Counted from the first letter of the stretch, positions 17,829-26,761 are shown. The stretch: 64,000 nt of DNA from Pontibacter flavimaris (GCF_001907195.1 NZ_LVWA01000002.1:248001-312000), one strand, 5' to 3'. Numbers and translations: made by a program. The notes: generated by a model from the letters alone, not told the origin.

Positions 17829-17848
17829 GGAGGCTTACAAGGGCCTCC
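17829..17848 (-). terminator. Weak hairpin between zapA and rny
   Basis: GGAGGC...GCCTCC followed by GTTTATACTTC on the minus strand. No true T-run; possible attenuator. Confidence 0.35.
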
Positions 17849-17851
17849 CGT

Positions 17852-18139
17852 CTATTTATTCACTGCTGATAAGAGATCGTCCAGAAGGTTGAGCTGCTGG
17901 TCTACCTGGGATACATGCGAGGAGTGCTCGTCCTCCAGCTTCACCTTCTCAGCCATGGTCTCAAACGCCACCATGGCCAGCAGATCCTGCTTGTCCTGTA
18001 TGCCAAACTGATCCTTGTAAAAGCGCAGGCGCTCGTTCAGGATCTTTCCGACTGCTCTGATTCTTTCTTCTTCCTCTTCCTTCACCCGCATCGGATACTC
18101 GCGTTCTGCGATGCGAATCTTGATCGATAATTCACTCAT
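17852..18139 (-). CDS. zapA: Cell division protein ZapA
   Basis: 95 residues. The N-terminal strand IKIRIAEREYPMRV is followed by the EEEERIRAVGKILNERL helix and a C-terminal coiled coil, the layout of ZapA, which bundles FtsZ filaments at the division site. The position between pheT and rny is the standard Bacteroidota one. Length is typical. Confidence 0.9.
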   Translation of the reverse strand: MSELSIKIRIAEREYPMRVKEEEEERIRAVGKILNERLRFYKDQFGIQDKQDLLAMVAFETMAEKVKLEDEHSSHVSQVDQQLNLLDDLLSAVNK

Positions 18140-18197
18140 CCGTTGCCTGGTTTATGGTTAGCTTACCGGCTGTTCTGAGGCCCTGAGGCGCTCATAC

Positions 18198-18494
18198 TTA
18201 GTCTTGTAGGTAAGCGATGCACTTATCAATTTCCCTGATATATTCGTTTAGCCTGAGCTTCAACTCTGTCGAATTTGCAGCGTTTCCTGCTATCGCGTCT
18301 ACAATTTTAACAATATTCTCCTGATTTTGAAAATTTTTTATCTGCTGGTCTTTTTCATCCAGCAGGCCCTCGAGCTGCTTTACCTGCTCCTGCGCGCGCA
18401 GGAGCCGTTGCTGCACCTCGGTGTGGCGCTGGATTAGTTTTCGCAGCTTATCTTCAATATGCCGGAGTTGTTGTACTTGCTTCTCTTTGGGCAT
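18198..18494 (-). CDS. Coiled-coil protein, zapA neighbour
   Basis: 98 residues starting MPKEKQVQQL and consisting almost wholly of heptad-type helix (residues 3-65), then a short Asn-rich turn and a C-terminal helix ending IREIDKCIAYLQD. The position next to zapA and the size suggest a ZapB-like partner in the division apparatus, but this is inference. I chose the ATG at 18494, four bases after the pheT stop; a start at 18533 would overlap pheT. Confidence 0.75.
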   Translation of the reverse strand: MPKEKQVQQLRHIEDKLRKLIQRHTEVQQRLLRAQEQVKQLEGLLDEKDQQIKNFQNQENIVKIVDAIAGNAANSTELKLRLNEYIREIDKCIAYLQD

Positions 18495-18498
18495 AACG

Positions 18499-20916
18499 TT
18501 ATTTGCGGATAAAAGCTCCCAGTTGTTTCTCAAATTGCTGCATCAGGCGGCTCATGGTGCTGTCGATCACCTTATCCGTCAGTGTCTGCTGCCTGTCCTG
18601 CAGGGTAAAGCTCAGGGCGTAGGCCTTTTTGCCCGCCTCGATCTTATCGCCCTCGTACACGTCAAACACGTTCACGTCCTGCAGCAGCTTGCGCTCCACT
18701 TTAAAGGCTACCTTCTTCACCTCGTCGAAGGTCACATGCTTGTCCAGCACCAGCGACAGGTCGCGGCGCACTTCCGGGAACTTGGGCAACTCGCCGGCCA
18801 CCAGTTTGTCTTTATACTTCTTCAGGAGGTAATCCCAGTTCAGCTCGGCATACCATACCTGCTCCTTCACCTCCATAAAGCGCGTTACGCCGGCATCCAG
18901 CACACCCAGTTCGGCTACCACCGTCCCGTTCTTCACATAGGCGATGCCCTGGCGCATGTACTTGTGCTCCTGCAGCTGCTGCACCTCAAAATCACCGGCG
19001 TTCAGTTTGCGTAGCACGTTCTGCACCACGCCCGCCAGGTCGTGGAAGGCGGTTTTTATACTTGGCTGCTTCCAGCTTTCGGCCGTCACGCTGCCCGTCA
19101 TGTACAAGGACAACCTACGACTCTCGTTATAGCTGCCCTCCTGCAGTTCGTATACTTTGCCCAGCTCAAACAGCTTCAGGTCGCGCTGGCGGCGGTTGAT
19201 GTTGCGGCGCAGCACCTCCAGGCCCGAGAAGACCATACTTTTGCGTAGTACGTCCAGGTCCTCGGAGTTATAGTTCACCACATTTACCAGCGTAGCCGTC
19301 TCTGCCTCGCCGGCTGGTTTGTAGTAGTTGGAGTTGGTGATGGAGTTGGTGATGATCTCGTGGAAGCCGTTGGCCGCGATGTAACCCATGATCGTCTCCG
19401 TCACGTCCTCGGCGTAGGGGTTCGGGAACTTGGCCAAGTATGAGGTAGCCAGATTCTCGCTCATTTCGATGTTGTTGAAGCCGTAGATGCGCAGGATTTC
19501 CTCCACCACGTCGGCCTCGCGGGTCACGTCTACCTTAAACGGCGGCACCGACAGCGTCAGGTCCGTTTCCGTCTCATTCGTGATCTCAATTTCTAAGTCT
19601 GTAAGTATGGTTTTGATGCGCTCGGCGCCGATGTGCTGGCCGATCAACGTATGGGCACGCGCTATGTTCAGCTTCACCTCGTGGTTCTGGATGGGCTGCG
19701 GGTACGCGTCCACGATCTCGGAGCTTACCTGGCCACCGGCCACCTCCTGCACCAGCAGGGCCGCGCGCTTCAGGGCCGTGATCACCATGTTCGGGTCGGT
19801 GCCACGCTCAAAACGGAAAGAGGCGTCGGTTTTAAGGCCATGCGCCATACCCGTGCGGCGGACAGAAACCGGAGAGAAGTAGGCGCTCTCGATGAAGATG
19901 CTCGTGGTTTCCTCCGTCACACCGGATTCCTGCCCTCCGAACACGCCGCCAAGGGCCATCGGCTCTTCCGCGTTGCAGATCATCAGGTCGGTTGGGTTCA
20001 GCTTGCGCTCCACGCCATCCAGCGTTTTAAAGGTAGTGCCCGCTTCGGCGTTCTTCACCACAATCTTGTTTCCGGCGATCTTATCGGCATCGAAGGCGTG
20101 CAGCGGCTGGCCCAGCTCGTGCAGCACGTAATTGGTTACGTCCACCACGTTGTTGATCGGCGAGAGGCCGATGGCGCGCAGGCGCTTCTGCAGCCACTCC
20201 GGCGATGGGCCGACTTTTATACCTGAGACTGTTATCCCCGCATAGCGTGGGCAAGCCTCAGTGTTCTCCACCTCCACCGCAACCGGGCGGGATGTATTGG
20301 AAACTCTGAAAGCCTCCGTGTTTGGCAGCTGCGCTTTTGCATCCAGCAGGGCCTGCAGGTCGCGGGTCACGCCGTAGTGCGAGGCGGCGTCGGCGCGGTT
20401 GGGCGTCAGGCCGATCTCGAAAACCCTGTCGGAGCCCAGGCCGAAGAACCCGGCGGCAGGCGTACCGTTCGGCAAATCTGTGTCCAGCACCATGATGCCG
20501 GCATGCGACGTGCCAATACCGATCTCATCCTCGGCACAAATCATCCCCTCCGACACAGCGCCCCGGATCTTGGATTTCTTGATCTTGAAAGGCTCGCCAC
20601 CGGTTGGATAAAGCGTACTGTTCACGGTGGCTACCACCACTTTCTGGCCGGCTGCCACGTTTGGCGCGCCGCACACGATCTGGCTCGGCTCGCCCGCGCC
20701 AATATCCACGGTGGTCAGGCTCAGCTTGTCGGCGTCCGGGTGGCGTTCGCAGGTCAGCACCTCCCCGATCACAATGCCTTCCAGACCTCCCTGCACCAGA
20801 TCAAAGGTATGGATCCCCTCTACCTCCAGCCCGGCATTGGTCAGCAGCACTCCTATCTCTTCAGCAGTCTTGTCGGTATGTATGAGTTGTTTCAGCCAGT
20901 CGAATGAAATCAGCAT
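18499..20916 (-). CDS. pheT: Phenylalanyl-tRNA synthetase, beta subunit
   Basis: 805 residues. The domains run in the usual order: N-terminal MLISFDWLKQLI, tRNA-binding EMAP-like domain (about 40-160, with VVVATVNSTLYP), B3/B4 editing domain (about 220-390), B5 (about 410-480), catalytic-like core, and the C-terminal ferredoxin-fold anticodon-binding domain (PEVRRDLSLVLDK onwards). It pairs with PheS, which is not in the window. I chose the ATG at 20916 because it begins the conserved N-terminus. Confidence 0.96.
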   Translation of the reverse strand: MLISFDWLKQLIHTDKTAEEIGVLLTNAGLEVEGIHTFDLVQGGLEGIVIGEVLTCERHPDADKLSLTTVDIGAGEPSQIVCGAPNVAAGQKVVVATVNSTLYPTGGEPFKIKKSKIRGAVSEGMICAEDEIGIGTSHAGIMVLDTDLPNGTPAAGFFGLGSDRVFEIGLTPNRADAASHYGVTRDLQALLDAKAQLPNTEAFRVSNTSRPVAVEVENTEACPRYAGITVSGIKVGPSPEWLQKRLRAIGLSPINNVVDVTNYVLHELGQPLHAFDADKIAGNKIVVKNAEAGTTFKTLDGVERKLNPTDLMICNAEEPMALGGVFGGQESGVTEETTSIFIESAYFSPVSVRRTGMAHGLKTDASFRFERGTDPNMVITALKRAALLVQEVAGGQVSSEIVDAYPQPIQNHEVKLNIARAHTLIGQHIGAERIKTILTDLEIEITNETETDLTLSVPPFKVDVTREADVVEEILRIYGFNNIEMSENLATSYLAKFPNPYAEDVTETIMGYIAANGFHEIITNSITNSNYYKPAGEAETATLVNVVNYNSEDLDVLRKSMVFSGLEVLRRNINRRQRDLKLFELGKVYELQEGSYNESRRLSLYMTGSVTAESWKQPSIKTAFHDLAGVVQNVLRKLNAGDFEVQQLQEHKYMRQGIAYVKNGTVVAELGVLDAGVTRFMEVKEQVWYAELNWDYLLKKYKDKLVAGELPKFPEVRRDLSLVLDKHVTFDEVKKVAFKVERKLLQDVNVFDVYEGDKIEAGKKAYALSFTLQDRQQTLTDKVIDSTMSRLMQQFEKQLGAFIRK

Positions 20917-20968
20917 GTTGTTCTGTCGTTGTTTTGTCTCAGCCTCCAAAGCGGAAACCAATCTTTTC

Positions 20969-20976
20969 CAAAATTA
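20969..20976 (-). promoter_or_regulatory. Minus-7 element of the pheT operon
   Basis: TAATTTTG on the minus strand, an exact TAnnTTTG, about 50 bases before the pheT ATG. No TTG is found at the right spacing. Further right, 21013-21036 forms an 8-base hairpin (CGAATCAC/GTGATTCG); 20977-21207 otherwise shows nothing. Confidence 0.45.
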
Positions 20977-21207
20977 AGGATAATTTCTTTTCGTATTACG
21001 TAGCAAGTATTACGAATCACGAATTCCTGTGATTCGCACTGGCGATCGTCATACATGTAGCACCGCTTGCCAGGAATCGCCTAAAGTTTTTATGATCCTT
21101 TCTCCAGCGACCCTAGGTCTACAGTAAGCTTAGTAGCGTGTGCCGTGAAAGTATACTTGCCTGTCCTTCTTTTGTCTTTTGTCAAATAGTCCTTGGTCCT
21201 GCAAGCC

Positions 21208-21828
21208 TTACTCCGGTGCCTCGTAGGTTTTCTCGCCTGCCGGAACAGAGATGGCCAGGCGGTTTTCCTTGGGAGGGAGCGGGCACACGTAATCGGGGTT
21301 AAAGGCGCAGAAGGGGCTGTAGGCGCGGTTAAAGTCCAGCACCACGCTCTTGTCCCCCTCCTCGAAAGGCACATCCATAAAGCGGCCGCCGCCATAGGTC
21401 TCAAAGCCGTTGGTCTTGTCGGTGAAGGGCACAAAAAGCTCCTCGTTCTCGCCGCTGAGCTTTCGGTAGAGCATCAGCTTGTGCTCGCCCCCCTCCAGCT
21501 CGAAGGTGGCCGTTCCGTAGCGCAGGTAGGGCTCGTAGCTGCCGTTGGTCAGGGGCATGAGCAGGGTGTCCTGTCTGGCCAGTTCCTCCACCTTCGCGTT
21601 CACCCGGTAGTCCAGGTTCAGCTCGTAGTATACCAGGTTCGTAAAGGCCCGGCGCCCGGCGGCGTCAAAAGGGCTGTTGGTGCGGCTCCTGAACGAGAGG
21701 TCTTTCTCCTCCCGCTCCTTCAGCAGCGGCTTAATGTAGTTGTCGTCGTTAAAAAGGGCATCCTGGAGAAAGTAAAAGATTACCAGCGCCAGGCCGGCCA
21801 TTACAACAAGTCTCAGCGGTCTCTGCAT
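21208..21828 (-). CDS. DUF1684 family protein
   Basis: 206 residues with one N-terminal hydrophobic helix (about 7-24). The DUF1684 signature is clear: LFVPFTDKTNGFETYGGGR, then LDFNRAYSPFCAF, CPLPPKENRL and VPAGEK at the C-terminus. Members are small extracytoplasmic beta proteins of unknown function, often with an invariant Cys pair as here. It has no operon partner. Confidence 0.9.
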   Translation of the reverse strand: MQRPLRLVVMAGLALVIFYFLQDALFNDDNYIKPLLKEREEKDLSFRSRTNSPFDAAGRRAFTNLVYYELNLDYRVNAKVEELARQDTLLMPLTNGSYEPYLRYGTATFELEGGEHKLMLYRKLSGENEELFVPFTDKTNGFETYGGGRFMDVPFEEGDKSVVLDFNRAYSPFCAFNPDYVCPLPPKENRLAISVPAGEKTYEAPE

Positions 21829-22042
21829 AAAACTCCGTGGCTATAGTTTGTGCAAAGATCGGAAATTTTTGGGGAGGAAAGTAGAGGCAACGCTTAAGTA
21901 CTTGGGCAGAAGCGCGGGATATAGTTGCACTTTAGCGCCGGAATGTATAAATAGTACAGCCTTTAGGAGTTTCCGCCCGCCGTGGAAACTTATATGGGAT
22001 AAGTCCATGTTCAGACCACTATACCTCAACAAATCATCCACC

Positions 22043-22402
22043 ATGAAGAACGCACCTTATACTTTTCTGATAGTTTCGGCGCTTTTATTTGCAGGCTGCT
22101 CCGACAGCGGCAGCGAGAACACCACCACCGCCTCTACTCCGGCAACCGGCGTGAACCAGGCGCAGCCTGCCCAGGCACCAGCCCAGGCCGTGGCGCTGAA
22201 CCCGCCGCACGGCGAGCCGGGCCATAACTGCGCCCTCCCGGTTGGCGCTCCTTTGGATGGTTCGCCGCAGCCAAACCTGGTGAAGCCGAACCTGTCGCCA
22301 ATCCCGACCAAAGCCACGGTGGCTCCCGGCATGAACCCGCCGCACGGCGAGCCCGGCCATGACTGCGGCATACCCGTGGGCGCCCCGCTTGGCAAGAAGT
22401 AA
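22043..22402 (+). CDS. Lipoprotein with two NPPHGEPGH repeats
   Basis: 119 residues. The lipobox is LFAGC (Cys19). A Ser/Thr/Ala/Pro-rich stretch follows, then two copies of the motif NPPHGEPGHxCxxPVGAPL, one in the middle and one at the C-terminus, separated by a proline-rich linker. The His, Glu, His and Cys spacing suggests metal binding, but that is inference. I know the motif as a recurrent one in Bacteroidota lipoproteins without an assigned role. A terminator hairpin follows. Confidence 0.8.
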   Translation: MKNAPYTFLIVSALLFAGCSDSGSENTTTASTPATGVNQAQPAQAPAQAVALNPPHGEPGHNCALPVGAPLDGSPQPNLVKPNLSPIPTKATVAPGMNPPHGEPGHDCGIPVGAPLGKK

Positions 22403-22410
22403 GGTAACGG

Positions 22411-22448
22411 CGGCCGCAGTTGAAGTATGCTTTAGCTGCGGCCGTTTT
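22411..22448 (+). terminator. Terminator of the NPPHGEPGH lipoprotein
   Basis: CGGCCGCAG...CTGCGGCCG followed by TTTTATACTTT. The loop and the tail both contain the AAGTAT word. Confidence 0.65.
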
Positions 22449-22479
22449 ATACTTTCTCCTTTCTGATGGAGAACCAGCT

Positions 22480-23262
22480 TCAGCCATACTTTATACTTTG
22501 GCTATTCTTTTATACTTGTCGGAATCGGGATTTACGGGATGACCGGATGAGCTGAATTTTATACTCGATTTATACTTTTTCCTTCGAGTTATACTTCAGG
22601 TATACCTTCCTAGCCGCTGCCTTTTTCCATGGTGTAAGTCTTCAGACTTGTATCCTACCATGGCGTCGGTTTTGCAACCCGACTGGCTTGAAAAGCCATT
22701 CGGGTACTTGAGCCTTTTATACTTGCGCTGGCGCAAGCGTCCGCTTGTGCCTCTTTATACTTGCTGTTCAGGACATCCTTCTGCTGGCGCGAGTTTGCAA
22801 CTCGTGTCCTACTATGATGTTGGGTTTGTAACCCGACTGGCTCGCAGAGCCATACATCTATACTTGCTGATTCATACTTCCATGAGCCTTTGCTTCCTTC
22901 AACTTGACACAAGCTATACTTTATAGCTTTCGTTCATCCTCCAGCCTTACATAAGCTACAGTTCCTTTTCATACTTTGGTGCTCTCAAGCCCGAGAGGGC
23001 TCGCCTTTGGGCATCGCGCTGTGTTCCCTCCTGCCTCCGCTGCGCTACGGCTGCCCTTTCAGGGCACCGGATCTCACAAGGCGCTCAACCCAAAGGCTGG
23101 AATCAGTTCGATAGCTACTGCTATACAATAGGAACCAAACTCCCTCCCCTGTTTTTAGGGGAGGGTTGGGGTGGGGTGAATTTCCCTCTCAGTAGGAGCA
23201 GGTTTATACTTGTAGGGACAGGTCGCGACCTGTCCGCGCGAGGACAGCGCCTATGAAACTTA
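22480..23262. repeat. Composite repeat cluster B (non-coding)
   Basis: No gene. Modules in order: several TATACTT copies, two copies of the ~70-base block (22631-22700 and 22783-22854), the ~240-base block (about 22890-23126), a G/C-run hairpin (23139-23183), and the palindrome block (23192-23262). These correspond to the modules of cluster A in the opposite orientation and to cluster C near 52.1-52.8 kb. Confidence 0.8.
23216..23235. repeat. 20-base perfect palindrome, copy 3
   Basis: GGACAGGTCGCGACCTGTCC, with about 75 bases around it matching 2205-2273 in inverted orientation. Confidence 0.85.
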
Positions 23263-23552
23263 TACTTCAGCAGAAGCAACTACAGATTCCCCGCCTTAGA
23301 CAAGTCTCGGATCCCGAACTTGTTTCGGGGAGGGGCCAGGGGTGGTTGGACCAGCTGACGTACACGCTTTCATTGCCTTTCATAGCAGCGGTTTACAGGC
23401 CTTGCGCTGAAACAAAAACCTTATCCAAGCCTTCCTGTTCATTACCTGGGCCGCCCCTCAGTGGATGGAGCAGATGGATTTATACTTTTCGCCCGGCAAA
23501 TAGCCCTTCCCAACCTAACCTCCCCTCCATGCCCGGCCGTATGCCCTTATAC

Positions 23553-25418
23553 ATGAACAAAGCCATGCAAAAAACGAAAGAACACTACCAGAACCTTATA
23601 CACCAGCTGGACCAGCTGCACCAGGATGCCGTTACGCTGGAGGAGAAGTTTGCCACTACCGTGAAGGCTGTCCACCCGAAGTTTAAGAAGAGCGCCAGGA
23701 ACCTGCTGCACTACCTGGCCCTGCGCCAGCACGACATCCGGGACCTGCAGGAGCAACTGGCGCAGCTGGGCCTGTCGTCGTTGGGGCGGGCCGAGGGCCA
23801 TGTGCTGGCTAGCCTGCAGGCGGTACGCCAGCACCTGTGCCGCATCGGGGAGTGCCAGGATACCCAAAGGGAGCTGGCGGTAACGTTTTTTGAGAACAAG
23901 GAGCTGCTCGACCTGCACACCGAGGCCCTGTTGGGGCCAAAGCCCGACAAGCGCTCCACCCGCATTATGGTGACGCTGCCCCCTGAGGCGGCCGAGCAGT
24001 ATGAACTGCTGCCACGCCTGCTGAAGGCCGGCATGAACTGTGCCCGCATCAACTGCGCCCACGATTCGGAGAAGGAGTGGCTGCAGATGGTGGGAAACGT
24101 CCGAAAGGCCGAAAAGGAAACCGGTATTCCCTGCAAGATTCTCATGGACCTGATGGGGCCCAAGCTACGCACCGGCCCACTGAAGGAAGGGCCAAGGCTG
24201 CTGGTGGTGCGCCCGGTGCAGGACAGCCTGGGCCAGCTGATAGAGGCTGCCAAAGTATGGCTGGCCCCACAACAGGATGTTCCGCTTCCTAAAGATGCTG
24301 ATACCTGGTTGCCGGTGGACTCCAATTGGCTGGCGCAACTGCAAGAGGGCGACAAGCTATCCTTTAAGGACACCCGGGGCCGAAGACGGGGTATGACCGT
24401 AATGCGGAAAGAGAAAGAGGGGGTGCTGGCACACCTGCTCAAAACCTCCTATATCAACACGGGCACCGAGCTGGTCCTGAAGGGCAAAAACATAACAAAG
24501 CGCTCCACTACCATCGGAGACCTGAAAGCCCTGGAGGTGCCCATTGTGCTGAAGAAGGGCAGTTTCCTGGTGCTTGACCGGGAGCCGATACCGGGAGAAC
24601 CCGCCACCTTTGATGCGGACGGGCACGTGGTGCAACCAGCGCATATCTCCTGCACCCTGCCGGAGGCCTTTACGCAAACAAAACCTGGCCAGCCTATACT
24701 TTTTAACGATGGAAAGATCGAAGGCGTGCTGGAAGAGGTAAGCCCCGACCGGCTGCTGGTAAAAATCACCTATGCCAGCGACAAAGGCAGCAGGCTGCGC
24801 TCCGACCAGGGTATCAACCTGCCTGATAGCCAGATCCACATGAAAGGGCTGACAGAGAAAGACTGCCACGACCTGAAATTTGTGGCCCGGCACGCCGATA
24901 TCGTGAACCTTTCATTCGTGAACCACGCCGACACCGTGGAGGCGCTGCATGAGGAGCTCCGCAGGCTTAACGCCACAGACCTGGGCGTGATGCTTAAAAT
25001 AGAGACCAAGGAGGGCTTCCGGAACCTGCCGCACCTGCTGCTAACAGCCATGAAGACGCACCCCACCAGCATCATGATCGCGCGCGGCGACCTGGCCGTG
25101 GAGTGTGGCTGGCAGCGGCTGGCCGAGGCGCAGGAGGAGATCCTGTGGCTCTGTGAGGCGGCGCACATGCCGGTGGTGTGGGCCACGCAGGTGCTCGAGA
25201 CGCTGGCCAAGAAGGGGCGCCCGTCGCGGGCGGAGATTACGGATGCCGCCATGTCGCAGCGCGCCGACTGCGTGATGCTGAACAAGGGGCCGCACATCAT
25301 CCTGGCTATCGAACTCCTTCACGACATCCTGGTGCGCATGCAGGAGCACCAGCACAAAAAGACTTCCATGCTGCGGATGCTGCACATATCAGACATGGGC
25401 AACCTGGTGCAAGAGTAA
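23553..25418 (+). CDS. Pyruvate-kinase-like protein with an N-terminal helical domain
   Basis: 621 residues. Residues 1-125 are a charged, helical region with no pyruvate kinase counterpart. The kinase-like barrel follows: TRIMVTLP, LKAGMNCARINCAH, ILMDLMGPKLRTG, LSFVNHADT, MLKIETKEGF (catalytic lysine kept), IMIARGDLAVE and VVWATQVLETLAKKGRPSRAE. The canonical SGETAKG after DCVML is replaced by NKGPH, and the C-terminal regulatory domain is nearly absent. The B domain is enlarged (about 210-430). It may be a true variant pyruvate kinase or a related enzyme. I place the start at 23553 after the repeat cluster; 23541 or 23568 are also possible. Confidence 0.8.
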   Translation: MNKAMQKTKEHYQNLIHQLDQLHQDAVTLEEKFATTVKAVHPKFKKSARNLLHYLALRQHDIRDLQEQLAQLGLSSLGRAEGHVLASLQAVRQHLCRIGECQDTQRELAVTFFENKELLDLHTEALLGPKPDKRSTRIMVTLPPEAAEQYELLPRLLKAGMNCARINCAHDSEKEWLQMVGNVRKAEKETGIPCKILMDLMGPKLRTGPLKEGPRLLVVRPVQDSLGQLIEAAKVWLAPQQDVPLPKDADTWLPVDSNWLAQLQEGDKLSFKDTRGRRRGMTVMRKEKEGVLAHLLKTSYINTGTELVLKGKNITKRSTTIGDLKALEVPIVLKKGSFLVLDREPIPGEPATFDADGHVVQPAHISCTLPEAFTQTKPGQPILFNDGKIEGVLEEVSPDRLLVKITYASDKGSRLRSDQGINLPDSQIHMKGLTEKDCHDLKFVARHADIVNLSFVNHADTVEALHEELRRLNATDLGVMLKIETKEGFRNLPHLLLTAMKTHPTSIMIARGDLAVECGWQRLAEAQEEILWLCEAAHMPVVWATQVLETLAKKGRPSRAEITDAAMSQRADCVMLNKGPHIILAIELLHDILVRMQEHQHKKTSMLRMLHISDMGNLVQE

Positions 25419-25473
25419 ATATATAAGCATCAGCACCTTGCAATACATAAATTTAAACAAAGGGGAAAATAAA

Positions 25474-25506
25474 TTTGCCCTTATAATATTATTTTTTATA
25501 CCTTTA
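25474..25506 (+). promoter_or_regulatory. Candidate promoter before the structured leader
   Basis: TTTG (25474-25477), 21 bases, TACCTTTA (25499-25506), one mismatch to TAnnTTTG. Predicted start is about 25512, at the edge of the outer stem described next. Confidence 0.45.
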
Positions 25507-25512
25507 TCCTGT

Positions 25513-25631
25513 TAAAGTGCTAAATATCTGAAAATACATAGGCAGGCAGGGGGCTCATTTCCCTCCTAGTCGCTTCCGGAGCCATGTTTATGGGGTAGCG
25601 ATTCTGCCTGCTGATGAGTGCTAGCACTTTA
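25513..25631 (+). ncRNA. Candidate structured RNA or leader
   Basis: Three nested helices: TAAAGTGCTA/TAGCACTTTA (25513-25522 with 25622-25631), GCAGGCAG/CTGCCTGC (25542-25549 with 25604-25611) and AGTCGCT/AGCGATT (25568-25574 with 25597-25603, one G-U). The 3' arm of the outer helix can also pair with the adjacent AGTGCT (25617-25622). It matches no RNA family I know. It precedes a small membrane protein gene by 120 bases. Confidence 0.45.
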
Positions 25632-25753
25632 CGCAGAAATAAGTCTTGGTAGGTCGCCTGCAGTATCCGTGGCGGCAGAGTGCCTGTAGTACACCATACT
25701 TCCTGCGCCAGGCAGAAGGTACCGTGTGCTTGTTTTACTTAATCCTTAACAAG

Positions 25754-25987
25754 ATGAAAAACAGGACCATCGAGAAAATGCTTTATAAGGCCGCCGCGCT
25801 GCTGGCGGTTGTTGGAATTGTGCTGCGCCTGCTGCAACCCGCTGAAAACTACCTGGGGCTGTACCTCATACTTGCCGGGCACATATTGGGTGTGGCGGGC
25901 ATCCTGATGTACATGAAGTATGCCAACGAGATAGAGCAGGAACGGCAAACCACCCGGGAACCCGTTCAACAGCTGCAGAAAAAGTAA
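25754..25987 (+). CDS. Small two-helix membrane protein
   Basis: 77 residues. Two hydrophobic helices (about 12-26 and 33-53), the second with glycine spacing LILAGHILGVAGILMYM, then a polar tail rich in Glu and Gln. I chose the ATG at 25754 (MKNRTIEK); a longer frame covers the leader. No family recognised. Ten bases separate it from the next gene, so the two are probably co-transcribed. Confidence 0.65.
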   Translation: MKNRTIEKMLYKAAALLAVVGIVLRLLQPAENYLGLYLILAGHILGVAGILMYMKYANEIEQERQTTREPVQQLQKK

Positions 25988-25997
25988 CCCTGTTCCC

Positions 25998-26501
25998 ATG
26001 AAATCATACTTCTTTTTCGCCTTGTTCGTGCTAGGGCTTGGCTTTAACGTGCAGGCGCAGCAGTTTGAGGTGAAAAAGCTGGCCTCTGTGCAGCTGCAGG
26101 ACCCTGTGCCCCAGCCGCTGGTGCTGGTGAACGAGCAGGAGACAGCCACCAATGCACTCATCCTGAACCCAAACGACATTGAGCATGTGGAGGTGGTAAA
26201 GGGCGGGAACGCGCTAAACCGTTTCGGAGAGAAAGCAACAGACGGTGCCGTGATCATAGACCTGAAGCAGGAACTCCCGCTGGTGCGCCTGAAGGAAGTA
26301 TACCAAGCGTTTAAGGTGCCGAAAAAGCAGCAGAAGCTGACGCTGGCCATTAACGGCAACCACGTAAAGGACCCTGCCCTGCTACTGGCCGACCTGCGCC
26401 AGATTGACAAAATAGAGGTGGCTGAATTCAGCGTGACAACCTCCTCGCGCTGGAGCTTCGACGAGCAGTACCTGAACATCATCACCAGGCCGCAGCCCTG
26501 A
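25998..26501 (+). CDS. Secreted stand-alone TonB-plug-like protein
   Basis: 167 residues with a signal peptide ending VQAQ. The middle contains IEHVEVVKGGNALNRFGEKATDG and then AVIIDLK, which is the signature of the plug domain of TonB-dependent receptors, and the C-terminal third repeats the theme (IDKIEVAEFSV ... LNIITR). There is no barrel. It may be a signalling or anti-plug module, or the relic of a receptor. It follows the small membrane protein closely. Confidence 0.7.
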   Translation: MKSYFFFALFVLGLGFNVQAQQFEVKKLASVQLQDPVPQPLVLVNEQETATNALILNPNDIEHVEVVKGGNALNRFGEKATDGAVIIDLKQELPLVRLKEVYQAFKVPKKQQKLTLAINGNHVKDPALLLADLRQIDKIEVAEFSVTTSSRWSFDEQYLNIITRPQP

Positions 26502-26556
26502 CACCTCCGGGTTTTCTGCGTACCTTGCAGCCAGAACTATACTTTATACTTAAACC

Positions 26557-26757
26557 ATGGACGGCAGAAAGCGCGCCAATATCAAACCCGGCACCCACGT
26601 AAACATTGTGCAGAAGCAGGACCAGCGCACCGGCGAACTTACCGAAGGCTACGTGCAGGACATCCTCACCAACTCCCCCACCCACCCGCACGGCATAAAA
26701 GTACGGCTCGAGACAGGGGAAGTGGGACGGGTGCAGGAAATTCTTCCTGAGGACTGA
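26557..26757 (+). CDS. ywbE: YwbE family protein
   Basis: 66 residues, full length for this conserved family of unknown function (DUF2196). The sequence KRANIKPGTHVNIVQKQDQR and the segments GYVQDILTNSPTHPHG and KVRLETGEVGRVQEI match B. subtilis YwbE closely. It looks like a small SH3-like beta barrel. Confidence 0.92.
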   Translation: MDGRKRANIKPGTHVNIVQKQDQRTGELTEGYVQDILTNSPTHPHGIKVRLETGEVGRVQEILPED

Positions 26758-26761
26758 GGTG

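Noticed and set aside
23253-23552. N-terminal extension of the pyruvate-kinase-like gene
   Set aside because: The stretch directly follows the repeat cluster and its translation has no helical or kinase-like character.
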